Shown here: positions 53,481 through 63,170 of the stretch, piece after piece
Position numbering within the stretch: the first letter of the stretch is position 1
Layout: every line of letters begins with the position of its first letter
DNA from: Acanthopleura granulata
Lineage: Eukaryota > Mollusca > Polyplacophora > Chitonida > Chitonidae
Length of the DNA: 64,000 nt
Direction of reading: 5' to 3'
Assembly (NCBI GenBank): GCA_016165875.1
Contig: JABBOT010000016.1
Location: 5,664,327-5,728,326 of the forward strand
Program-made: the position numbers and the translations under genes
The notes under the pieces: generated by a model
Database searches by the model: none
Seen by the model: only the letters and a program-made list of their open reading frames with translations
What the model was told of the DNA's origin: nothing

Positions 53481-54968
53481 CCACAGCCATCAGCAGGTTG
53501 TTGGCAGACCTACCCACATGTTAGGTAAGGAGTTAGTCTGATGGATGAGGGAAAGTTACCCACAGCCATCAGCAGGTTGTTGGCAGACCTACCCACATGT
53601 TAGGTAAGGAGTTAGTCTGATGGATGAGGGAAAGTTACCCACAGCCATCAGCAGGTTGTTGGCAGACCTACCCACATGTTAGGTAAGGAGTTAGTCAGAT
53701 GGATGAGGGAAAGTTGCCCACAGCCATCAGCAGGTTGTTGGCAGACCTACCCACATGCTAGGTAAGGAGTTAGTCTGATGGATGAGGGAAAGTTGCCCAC
53801 AGCCATCAGCAGGTTGTTGGCAGACCTACCCACATGCTAGGTAAGGAGTTAGTCTGATGGATGAGGGAAAGTTACCCACAGCCATCAGCAGGTTGTTGGC
53901 AGACCTACCCACATGTTAGGTAAGGAGTTAGTCTGATGGATGAGGGAAAGTTACCCACAGCCATCAGCAGGTTGTTGGCAGACCTACCCACATGTTAGGT
54001 AAGGAGTTAGTCTGATGGATGAGGGAAAGTTGCCCACAGCCATCAGCAGGTTGTTGGCAGACCTACCCACATGCTAGGTAAGGAGTTAGTCTGATGGATG
54101 AGGGAAAGTTACCCACAGCCATCAGCAGGTTGTTGGCAGACCTACCCACATGCTAGGTAAGGAGTTAGTCTGATGGATGAGGGAAAGTTACCCACAACCA
54201 TCAGCAGGTTGTTGGCAGACCTACCCACATGCTAGGTAAGGAGTTAGTCTGATGGATGAGGGAAAGTTGCCCACAACCATCAGCAGGTTGTTGGCAGACC
54301 TACCCACATGTTAGGTAAGGAGTTAGTCTGATGGATGAGGGAAAGTTGCCCACAACCATCAGCAGGTTGTTGGCAGACCTACCCACATGTTAGGTAAGGA
54401 GTTAGTCTGATGGATGAGGGAAAGTTACCCACAGCCATCAGCAGGTTGTTGGCAGACCTACCCACATGCTAGGTAAGGAGTTAGTTTGATGGATGAGGGA
54501 AAGTTACCCACAGCCATAAGCAGGTTGTTGGCAGACCTACCCACATGCTAGGTAAGGAGTTAGTCAGATGGATGAGGGAAAGTTACCCACAGCCATCAGC
54601 AGGTTGTTGGCAGACCTACCCACATGCTAGGTAAGGAGTTAGTCTGATGGATGAGGGAAAGTTACCCACAGCCATCAGCAGGTTGTTGGCAGACCTACCC
54701 ACATGCTAGGTAAGGAGTTAGTCAGATGGATGAGGGAAAGTTACCCACAACCATCAGCAGGTTGTTGGCAGACCTACCCACATGCTAGGTAAGGAGTTAG
54801 TCTGATGGATGAGGGAAAGTTGCCCACAGCCATCAGCAGGTTGTTGGCAGACCTACCCACATGCTAGGTAAGGAGTTAGTCTGATGGATGAGGGAAAGTT
54901 ACCCACAGCCATAAGCAGGTTGTTGGCAGACCTACCCACATGTTAGGTAATGAGTTAGTCAGATGGAT
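53468..54968. repeat. 79-bp satellite, 19 copies, derived from a SINE
   Basis: Exact 79-bp steps. The unit GAGGGAAAGTTACCCACAGC ... CAGCAGGTTGTTGGCAGACC ... ends AGTCTGATGGAT. Its first half corresponds to the SINE segment GGGGGAAACCCACGACCATC / GCAGGTTGCTGGCAGACC, read in the same minus orientation as the SINE directly to the left. Variants (TTACCC/TTGCCC, ACAGCC/ACAACC, TGTTAGG/TGCTAGG, GTCTGAT/GTCAGAT) are shared between non-adjacent units. The array ends within the SINE head region. Confidence 0.95.
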
Positions 54969-56080
54969 AAAATTTTTACTTCTGAAATGTTTTCTTGTTT
55001 TTGGGGTTTTTTTTGGAAAGGTTAATGGCCCTCATTCATGGACTAAACTCGGCCTAAAGGTAAATATTTACATATTATCTTGTTGAAGTTGTAAACAAGT
55101 TGACCTTAGTCTAACTTGCGTGAAATTGAGCCCAGTTTAAGGTCAGATCATGAACATTGTTTGACCTTTCACGGCCTTTGACATGAGGTCAGAGTTCAAA
55201 GGTCATTCTATTCATATACTTTCAGGATTAGCAAGGTGAAGGTCATATTACTTATTTTTACAAGTGTACATGTACTTGCATGAAATGATGCAGCCAGGAA
55301 TATTGTGATTCTGTAACCTTTTAGCAAGCAAACTTGATTAACACTTGCCAAAATTAGTGCTATCAACCTGTTACTTGGAGATGAATCCTCACCGTCACCT
55401 AAGTTAAGCTTTTTAAGTTGACACATTTTCCTTCGTTCTGAGTGAGTTATCCACCTTTTAGGGCCACTCAGAAGTTTTATTTGAGCATTTTTAAGTTATT
55501 TTCAGAAAAACTTGACTGTTGATATCATAAGTACAAGTGTTATCTTAAGGCCTTCATGGTCTTCTGACAGTGCATTTACTTTAGTCACAGTATTGGTACT
55601 GTTCTTTAGGTGTAACTTTAAGCCCAACACGAGGTGAAATGAACTACACTACTTCAGATTTGCAGTAGATATGTATCCATCCGGAGTTTTTCATCATGCC
55701 ATTGTGTACTTGATGATACTTAAAGCATAGGTACTCAGGAAGAAAAACATATCCTGAAACAGACAAATAAAGTTTTGATCAAATATTGAAACGCCAAACA
55801 CGCGAGTTCTCAGGGTTTTCATGAATTTTCCTTTCGGCTTACTGCGTCATCTTTTCAAACTATCAGCGCACCATAATGGACTCTTAACCATCTGATGGGC
55901 TAAATCCAAGGGAGCCAGTTATCCTTGTGCTGATTTTGGATGAAAGTGAAATTGATCATGATATTATGTCATATTATATCTGTTTTGTCGCCAGCGATGC
56001 CTTAAAGGATGGAGCGTTGTTTTGCAGTGTGCCGTTGATAATGATTTGATGGCTTCCATCCACATTGTGGTTTACACCTC
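54969..56080. other. unique sequence with AGGTCA-like half-sites
   Basis: TGAGGTCAGAGTTCAAAGGTCA near 55183 (20-base core AGGTCAGAGTTCAAAGGTCA) is a direct pair with an 8-base gap; other AGGTCA words lie near 55139 and 55236. No gene. Confidence 0.35.
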
Positions 56081-56084
56081 GCAC

Positions 56085-56192
56085 TCATTACAACACATTT
56101 CATTGCAGACCATTCTGTTATAACACACTTCATTGCATCACATTCTGTTATAACACACTTTGTTACAAGACATGATTCACTATAACACACTG
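56085..56192. repeat. about 30-bp degenerate tandem repeat, 3-4 copies
   Basis: CATTCTGTTATAACACACTT, followed by CATTGCATCA-like words, recurs with drift. Confidence 0.75.
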
Positions 56193-56249
56193 ACAGTCAC
56201 ATATCTATGCTTGGCATTTTTCCCAAAGTTATTGTTGCCCTTTTAGATT

Positions 56250-56499
56250 TTGTTAATTCTTTGCACTCAGTAGCTTGGTACATATATATTTTGTAATTCT
56301 TTGCACTCAGAAGCTTTGTACATATATATCTTGTAATTTTTTGCACTCAGAAGCTTGGTACATATATATCTTGTAATTCTTTGCACTCAGAAGCTTTGTA
56401 CATATATATCTTGTAATTCTTTGCACTCAGAAGCTTTGTACATATATATCTTGTAATTCTTTGCACTCAGAAGCTTTGTACATATATACCTTGTAATTA
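56250..56499. repeat. 40-bp tandem repeat, 6 copies
   Basis: TTGCACTCAG recurs at 56261, 56301, 56341, 56381, 56421 and 56461. The unit ends GCTTTGTACATATATATC. Confidence 0.95.
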
Positions 56500-56555
56500 T
56501 TAAACATGTTAATTTAAACCCATATTATTGTGCTGATTTGGTTTATACATTTAAC

Positions 56556-56843
56556 ATCCAGCATCCTGGCACCTCTGTGGCTCAGTCGGTTAGCGGGCTA
56601 GCACAGCGCAATGACCTAGAAGTCTCCCACCGATGCAGTGGTTGTGAGTTCAAGTCCAGCTCATGCTGGCTTCCTCTCCGGCCATGCATGGGAAGGTCTG
56701 CCAGCAACCTGCAGATGGCCATGGGTTTCCCCGGGGATCTGCCCGGTTTCCTCCCATTATAATGCTTGCCGCCGTCGTATAAGTGAAATATTCTTGAGTG
56801 GGGCGTAAAACATCATTCAAATAAATAAATAAATCCAGCGTCC
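56556..56843 (+). mobile_element. SINE family 1, full length with 11-bp TSD
   Basis: ATCCAGCATCC at 56556-56566 and ATCCAGCGTCC at 56833-56843 flank a complete copy. It has the head with A-box-like TGGCTCAGTCGG and B-box-like GAGTTCAAGTCC, CTGGCTTCCTCTCCGGCC, GGGTTTCCCCGGGG, GGTTTCCTCCCATTATAATG, GTGAAATATTCTTGAGTGG and an (AAAT)n tail. About 266 bp. This is a good reference copy for the family: the A- and B-box words give an internal RNA polymerase III promoter of tRNA type. Confidence 0.94.
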
Positions 56844-57030
56844 CACTATGTGTTTTCCCATATCAGTGTATACATATAAGCCACAGCCTCTCAGTGGCTA
56901 ACAAACTTTCGTATAATGGTCTTCACTTATACCATGGTTGGCAGATTTTCTCCATCTAGAACAGCTTTCAGTTGTACTGAACCAGGTAGATGTGTATATG
57001 CTTTATTTATCCTTATTTATAAAAGAAAAG

Positions 57031-57295
57031 GGGGGCCTCTGTGGCAGAGATGCTTAGTAAGCTAGTGCAGTGAGCAGTGACCCCTTAGTCTCTCACCAAT
57101 GCGGTAGCTGTGAGTTGAAAGTCTAGTTCACTCTGGCATCCTTTGCAGCTGTGCATGTATGTGAGAAGGTCTGCCAGCTAACTGTAGATGCCCTTGGGTT
57201 TTCTCCTTGGGTTTCCTCCCACCATAATGCTGGCCGCAGTCGTAAAAGTGAAACATTCTTTAGTACGGTGCAAAACACCAATCAAATAAATAAAT
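57031..57295 (+). mobile_element. SINE family 1, full length, diverged
   Basis: Head GGGGCCTCTGTGGCAGAG, CTCTCACCAATGCGGTAGC, CCTCCCACCATAATGCTGGC, GTGAAACATTCTTTAGTACG, CAATCAAATAAATAAATG tail. The B box is degraded (GAGTTGAAAGTC). No clear TSD. Confidence 0.9.
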
Positions 57296-57705
57296 GATTA
57301 AATTTCTCTTCCTCTATACAAGAACTTCTTTAATGAGGGCAGTTTGGGCATCTGCATGTATAGCTTTGTTCAAGTTATTTACCAGAATGTTTTCGTAAGT
57401 GTAGTACACACTTAGCATGTGTCTACTGAATGGGATATACAAGCAGCTCTCTGACTCTCTGAGCTGCGCATGTATAGCCCTAGGCTACAATCACAAGTGC
57501 TAGGATCCTGTCTTTACCTCCTCCACGTCTTTCCACCCTCATGCCTCATGCTCAGCACCCTGGTTACACGTACCTGTATATCTTGGGATGGTAACTAACC
57601 CTCAGCTTCCCTTAGTCTCTTGCCCCCTCCTGCTCCTCTTCTGTCCCTCCTCCCCCTGGATACACCAACATCTGGGCCATGCTCTTCAGTCTCTGCTCGT
57701 TAAGA
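57296..57705. other. unique sequence
   Basis: Pyrimidine-rich 57500-57660; no gene. Confidence 0.35.
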
Positions 57706-59050
57706 GCTTGTCTCAGACCTGCTACAGTGATTTAGAGGCTCCAGTTTCACAAAACTCACAGTCTGCATCAACAGTCACTCAACACTGCTATTGGCAGGGT
57801 TTATTTGCTGGGAGGTATTGTGTCAGTCTGTCTGTCAATCAGTCTGTCCGTGTGTCTGTGGATCTTGCAAGACTTTTTTGAGGATAAAGTTTAGTGGGAT
57901 GTCAGTGCCTGCTTCTACAGTCTTCTCTCCACAGCTGTTGACAAGACCTTACGCCAGGAGGTAGTTTGTGAACCCGTCTGTCTGTCTGTCAAAAGCCCTA
58001 TAGGGATTTTATCCTCCAAAAAGTTTAGTAAGACATCATTCTGCTCTTACAGTCTCTCACCACAGCTATTGACAGGGTCTATTTGCTGGGAAGTAGTTTA
58101 TGAACCCCATGTGTCTGTCCAGTTGTCAGTATCTGCGTTTGTCCATCAGTTTCAGGGACTGTATCCTCACAAAAGTTTTGTAAGACATTACAGTCTACGT
58201 CACCTGTCTCTCCAACAGGTATTGTCCATGTAATTCACTGGGAGGTAATTTGTGAACCTGTTTGCTTGTGCATTTTTCAGTTTGTCTCTTTGTCAAGCCT
58301 TACAGGGCCTTTGGTTTTGTTAGGTGAGGAGATGGGGGGGTGGGGCAGAGGAGACAGTTTAGAGGCCTAGTCAGCTTTCATAGTCATTCAACAGAGCTAC
58401 TGATGGGGAGAGTTACTGGGAAGTATTTTGTTGGTCTGTCTCTCTGTCTGTTTGTCTGTTTCCTTACAGGGACTTTTATGAAGGCATCAACCAACAATCA
58501 AGGAACATGGTGGTTTGCAGGGAGGGATTTCATTAGTCAGTTTGTTTGTCAGTGGAGACTTACAGGGACTTTCTGCCACATGGCCAATGTTGGCCAAGAG
58601 GTATTGTCATAGCTGGTGGCAGTCCATCTGTCCAAATTCTTATAAACACTATCTCTAGTGAAAGGTTTAGCCCAAGTTTGCCAACTTACTGCACACTTAC
58701 ACTCTGGCGTGGGGAACAACCCTGTTGATTTTCAGTGACCTTGACCTTTATATTCAAGGTTGTTGGGGTCAGTTAAGTTAAATTATTTTAAATTAAAGGC
58801 TTGTAAACATGACTGACAATGTTATTTGCTGGGAGGGATTTCATGGGTCCGTCTGTCTATCAGTTTGTCTGTGGAGCCTTACAGGGACAGGTTATATGAA
58901 TGATGTTTAGTCTGCTATTACAGCGTGCATCCACAGTAACTTAACACAACTGCTGACAGAGTTATTAGCATTGAGGTATTTTGTACATCTGTTCATCTAT
59001 TTCAAGTGTTCCAGGAATTTTATCTTATATAAGTGTCCTCAGGTATTGAA
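57706..59050. repeat. decayed tandem repeat of about 140-bp units, 8-9 copies
   Basis: Each unit shows, in order, TACAGTC-TCA, CAACACAGCTATTGACAGGG, TTTGCTGGGAGGTA, GTCTGTCTGTC runs, CTTACAGGGACTTT and AAAGTTTAGTAAGACAT-like words. Unit starts are recognisable near 57769, 57917, 58049, 58189 and 58378, and later near 58490, 58810 and 58920 with more decay. Local open frames (57588-57881, 58340-58612) are incidental. Confidence 0.7.
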
Positions 59051-59657
59051 CAAAGTGCCCTCTGAAAGGCTTAGTGTACACAGCATGTGCAAATGAAGAT
59101 GCGTTTAAGGTTTGCACTTTCTAAATAATCGCTGTGCATAATCTGCATATTAAATTAATCTGCAACCTGCAAGGCCCCTGTGACAGGGGCATTTCAGGTG
59201 AAGGTGCTGAGCTAAGAATAGGCTATTTTAAACCCACGCACTCCGCGAGAGCCCCACGATCCTAATGCGACTCACGACCTGTCAATCACACTGACACCAG
59301 GGGGAGGTGTGAAATGTTGCACTGCATTGCAAAGCGGCGTGCGACTCTTAATGGACGTGTGCAGGAATTCATCCTGCCCGGACCATCCCTGTGGTTATAT
59401 ACATGTTCGAGTGGTGTAAAAAGTGTGATGCACTGCCTCAACTTTTTAATCGCCACCTGTTTTTTTTTTCTGAAAGTAAGATGAGGAAAGTTGATAAGGA
59501 AATCCGATGAATATATATGAAATTTAAAGATTAGGAAACATCTTGTAAATTTACAATAAATTAATGGAGCTTGGATGGCAAATAGTCTGATGAACATGTA
59601 TATGCAGCATTAGTGCTAGTGTATATATGCAGTGTGGCAGAGATATATATTTGTATA
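59051..59657. other. unique sequence
   Basis: No gene. GC-richer around 59220-59400. Confidence 0.35.
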
Positions 59658-60024
59658 CAGTAAGGTTGAGTGAGTGAGTGCTTGGGGATTAACGTCGTAC
59701 TTAACAATGTTTCAGTCATATGACGACGAGGAGTCCTTCTGGTGTGTACTTATAGTGTGTCTTCTTGTGGCAGGGCGAGTCCATGCCGCCAAAGTGCTGC
59801 CGCCACTGGAACATCATGCCAAAGACACCAGACATGACACCCCACCCAGTCACATTACACTGACACCGGGCTGACCAGTCCTGTTCCCTTGCCCCAGGCG
59901 AGGCAGCAACAAGTACCACTTTTAAAATCTTTGGTATGACTCGACCCAGGCTTGAGCCTGGATCTCCTGGCCTCGAGGTGGATGCTGTAACCACCAGACC
60001 ACTGAGGCGGTCAGTAAGGTTGAG
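59658..60024 (-). mobile_element. SINE family 2, full length with exact 13-bp TSD
   Basis: CAGTAAGGTTGAG at 59658-59670 and 60012-60024 flanks a 341-bp element on the minus strand. The tRNA-like head is CCGCCTCAGTGGTCTGGTGG with B-box-like GGCTCAAGCCTGGGTCGAG nearby. The body includes GTCATACCAAAGATTTTAAA, GTGACTGGGTGGGGTGTCAT and CATATGACTGAAACATTG. The tail is CACTCACTCA. The exact TSD and intact body indicate a recent insertion. The 128-codon minus frame across it is the SINE, not a gene. Confidence 0.93.
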
Positions 60025-60255
60025 GTAGGCATGCTCTGTGGCTGAGGTGTAATTATACCCTATGGCTAAGGTGTTCTGGAGGTGTATTTCGGAGTTGATC
60101 AAGTCGAGTTCTCAGTCTCATTAAACAAACAGTTGCTGAAGATCAAATGTCTTTATATTTTATGGCAAATTTTGGCGCTGTCATTTCAAACTTGCAGTCT
60201 GCTCCTCAGTTGTATGTTGTAGATTAGACATAATGTGCTACAGTATTAGGTCGAA
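60025..60255. other. unique sequence
   Basis: No feature seen. Confidence 0.3.
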
Positions 60256-60365
60256 CATGCGAAGGTCTGCCAGGAGCCTACAGATTGTTGTGGGTTTCCC
60301 CCTTGGCTCTGCCTGGTTTCCTCCCACCACAAGGCACGACTTAAAAATCCAATCAAATAAATGAA
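60256..60365 (+). mobile_element. SINE family 1, truncated at both head and 3' block
   Basis: GCGAAGGTCTGCCAGGAGCC, GTGGGTTTCCCCCTTGGC, GGTTTCCTCCCACCACAAGG, then directly CAATCAAATAAATGAATT. The GTGAAATATTC block is lost. Confidence 0.8.
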
Positions 60366-61470
60366 TTATTAAAGGGGAATGTCCAGAATATCCAGTCTGA
60401 CTTCAAGGTGTTTTACTAATTTGACTGAGGCTGAGGTATGCAGGTGTTTAGGATATTTACATTTACAGAGCTGTACCTGTGACAGGACTGTGACTACATA
60501 TAAACATGACTTAACAGGTAAACAGTGATAATCAAGTGTGATATTCCAACAGGCGCTTTGTTTGTCTCTTCACTACTGATACCGTAAATCCGCTAAAAAG
60601 TCAGAGCAAGGTATTCATGTCTAATAAAGGTGTTAATCAGTGTATTTCACCTGAAGTTCATCCTTTTCTAAACTGACGTATCTTGTTTGATTCTGTGCAC
60701 CTGAATGTAAATTTTAACAGGCTAATTTTACGTGAAATATAGTATGATTTATATTTCCCAGAAAACCAGTTCCAAACAATTATGCTGGCTAATGTACAGA
60801 GGATAATGGCAGTGTGAGAATTTGGCATCAAAACTAACTCCGGTTGTTGTAGTTTTGAAGGAAAAAGAAGATGGTTTTGTCAGAATGTTTATGAGGTTCG
60901 GCGTGGTATTTGGAAGCTGATTCGGAGGTTGACATGAGAGGCTTTTAATCTGAACCAATATGGTACCATCAGTTTTAGAATTCCTCCCATATTTATTTAC
61001 TTGGTCGCTGTTTTCTGTTCAGAAGTAGGTCAAGTAAAATGGATTCCTCTACTTTGCAAGAAGTTGTATGGAAACAAAATGGAGAACCACTAAAAGTACA
61101 AGGTGAACCAGTTGAATCCGTAATACTGGACAATTTCTTAAAATCAACATTTTGGCCATCAATAGATGCGAGGAGAAAATTATTCCCCAAAACATCTCTG
61201 TTTCCAGAGATCTGGTTCAAGCCTTATGGTTTTTATATATATATATATGTATGTACACATAGGGGCTGTTGAGATTTCATTCTTGTGTATGTATTCAGGT
61301 CATTTTGGGGTCAAGTTAAGCCGGGTGTAGAGGTGATCTCTGTCAGTGTGTGTTATACAAGTGAGACGTGCAGACTTACGTTTTGTGTAAAGGTGTAGGG
61401 TTATGAGGTGATCTTGGTTAAAGTTCAGGAGATAAACTAACTGTGTGATACTGATATATAAAATGTGCCT
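60366..61470. other. unique sequence; 77-codon frame at 61039-61272
   Basis: The frame at 61039 (MDSSTLQEVVWKQNGEPLKV...) has a balanced composition and follows a pyrimidine-rich CTGTTTTCTGTTCAG. However, it runs into an AT repeat (near 61231), the opposite strand is equally open, and no domain is recognised. I treat it as non-coding. Confidence 0.3.
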
Positions 61471-61720
61471 GGACCGGCTTGTTGATGTGGCAGTGTACTG
61501 GAAAGATAACAGGCACTTGGCCAGTGAGGTCACGAGTTCAAATCCTGCTCTTGCCTTGTTTGGCTGCAGTGTTGCTAAACACCTTAGAAGGGACAATGGT
61601 CAAGTTTTCATAGGGTGTTGCCTAGTTTTGTCAACGCGAAAAATTAACCTCGATTGTACACATGAAGTATATTCTTGATTACAACATATGATACTAATTC
61701 CATCAAATAGATCTATAAAT
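61470..61720 (+). mobile_element. degenerate SINE-like element
   Basis: CACGAGTTCAAATCCTGCTC (B-box-like), GGGACAATGGTCAAGTTTTC, CTCGATTGTACACATGAAGT, ATATTCTTGATTACAACATA, CCATCAAATAG. The layout and end resemble families 1 and 3, with a diverged body. Confidence 0.45.
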
Positions 61721-61929
61721 GAAATAAAAAAGTCTGTTTGATCTGCCTGGATACAAACGAAGTCTGAATAAAATTTGATTTAGCAAGATTTAAAAGATCT
61801 TAATAGGTTACATAAAACTCTTATTTGAAGGTGAGCAAGTCATGCTGCTTTTCCCACTTTTATTAATTTTAAATATGCATAGGATTTGTTTTGGCACAAT
61901 AAACAAATGTGCTGATGTAAAATTTTGGT

Positions 61930-62244
61930 AAATGTACCAGTGCTCTGTGCAAATGTTTTTAGGGGCCTCTGTGGCTCAGTTGATTAGTGCGCTCGCGCAG
62001 CGGCTAGAAGCCTCCCACCAATGCAGTCACTGTGAGTTCCCGCTCATGCTGCCTTCCTCTCCGGCCGTACGTGGGAAGGTCTCCCAGCAACCTGCGGATG
62101 GCCATGGGTTTCCCTTGGGCTCTGCCTGGTTTTCTCCCACCATAATGCTGACTGCCATGGCATAAGTGAAATATTCAAAAGTACAGCGTAAAACACCAAT
62201 CAAATAAATAAATCAATCAAATGGTATTACTAAAATGTACCAGT
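61930..62244 (+). mobile_element. SINE family 1, full length, possible 12-bp TSD
   Basis: The SINE body runs from GGGGCCTCTGTGGCTCAGTT at 61963 to the tail AAATAAATAAATCAATCAAA at about 62220. AAATGTACCAGT occurs exactly at 61930-61941 and 62233-62244, 20 and about 13 bases outside the body. If this is the TSD, about 20 extra bases entered at the 5' side. A B-box deletion (GTGAGTTCCCGCTCATG) is visible. Confidence 0.88.
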
Positions 62245-63020
62245 CAGCCTATGTGCACATAAATGAAGGAAATACACTAGCAAAGAAATGTGCAAGTAAA
62301 AATGCTCTGTAGATTCTAAGCAAAAATTATAAAACTCAAACTGTCCATTATTAAAGCACTTGTGCATGTGATATAGTATAAATTGAAGTGTGTCAGAAAG
62401 CTGCAATCCAAAGGTCATGTGCACTCACTGTCAGATATTTCCCATCCTTTCTGGCCTTTGGAATATCCGTCAATGGTGTCGAGTACTTCCATTATTCTGA
62501 TGGTCGTGTCAAAAGAAAGACTTGAACTTTGTCCCAGACACTTCATGTATGACAAAACAAAGGAAAAAAAAAAGACAGGCTCTTGGATTTATACATTATG
62601 TAATTGTTGAACTTTGAGGGGTTGTGATGACAATACAAGATTAAGCAAGGTCTGATGCAAATATAGTCAGGTATATGTTACATACAACAAGCAGGCAAGA
62701 ATGTTTATTTTTATGCAGTGAAAGTTTTGGCGTATTTTAAGGTCTGATTTGTTAAATACAAGGGTTTTGAAATGCAGTGTTATTTCAAATTAATAGTTAC
62801 AGGTCAATGCCTCTTGTTCTCACTTATATGTCAAAGAACTTAGATTTCACATTTATTTATCTGACACCATGGTGTTATCTTCCCTTTCGTATGTGAAAGC
62901 TTTAATAAGGGCTGAGCAGATTTCTGTTCAGTTCATATGTGTGATTGATTGCAGATATTTGAATAAAAACATGGTCACAGTGGAGATGTATTGTAATAAC
63001 ATGCATATACGTTACACACG
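62245..63020. other. unique sequence
   Basis: No gene. The short frames at 62383-62610 and 62869-63081 lack motifs. Confidence 0.35.
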
Positions 63021-63023
63021 TGT

Positions 63024-63170
63024 TTTCCCTTTTCCCTTCTTTAGGGCAGGTTATAGTCATTTTCCATTTTCCCTTCTTTAGGGCAGGTTATAGTCATTTT
63101 CCCTTTTCCCTTCTTTAGGGCAGGTTATAGTCATTTTCCCTTTTCCCTTCTTTAGGGCAGGTTATAGTCA
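63024..63170. repeat. 37-bp tandem repeat, 4 copies
   Basis: The unit is TTTCCCTTTTCCCTTCTTTA plus GGGCAGGTTATAGTCAT; starts at 63024, 63061, 63098 and 63135. Confidence 0.95.

Noticed and set aside
53468..54968. CRISPR-like array (regular repeats)
   Set aside because: Units are contiguous with no unique spacers, the unit is SINE-derived, and the DNA is eukaryotic.
56567..56650. tRNA gene (A and B box words)
   Set aside because: The tRNA-like sequence is the head of a dispersed SINE with a (AAAT)n tail and TSD; no intact cloverleaf was found.
59716..60102. 128-codon minus-strand ORF
   Set aside because: Most of it is the family 2 SINE, including its tRNA-like head, with an exact TSD around it.
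61039..61272. 77-codon ORF MDSSTLQEVV...
   Set aside because: The opposite strand is also open over the same bases, the C-terminus runs into an (AT)n repeat, and no family is recognised.
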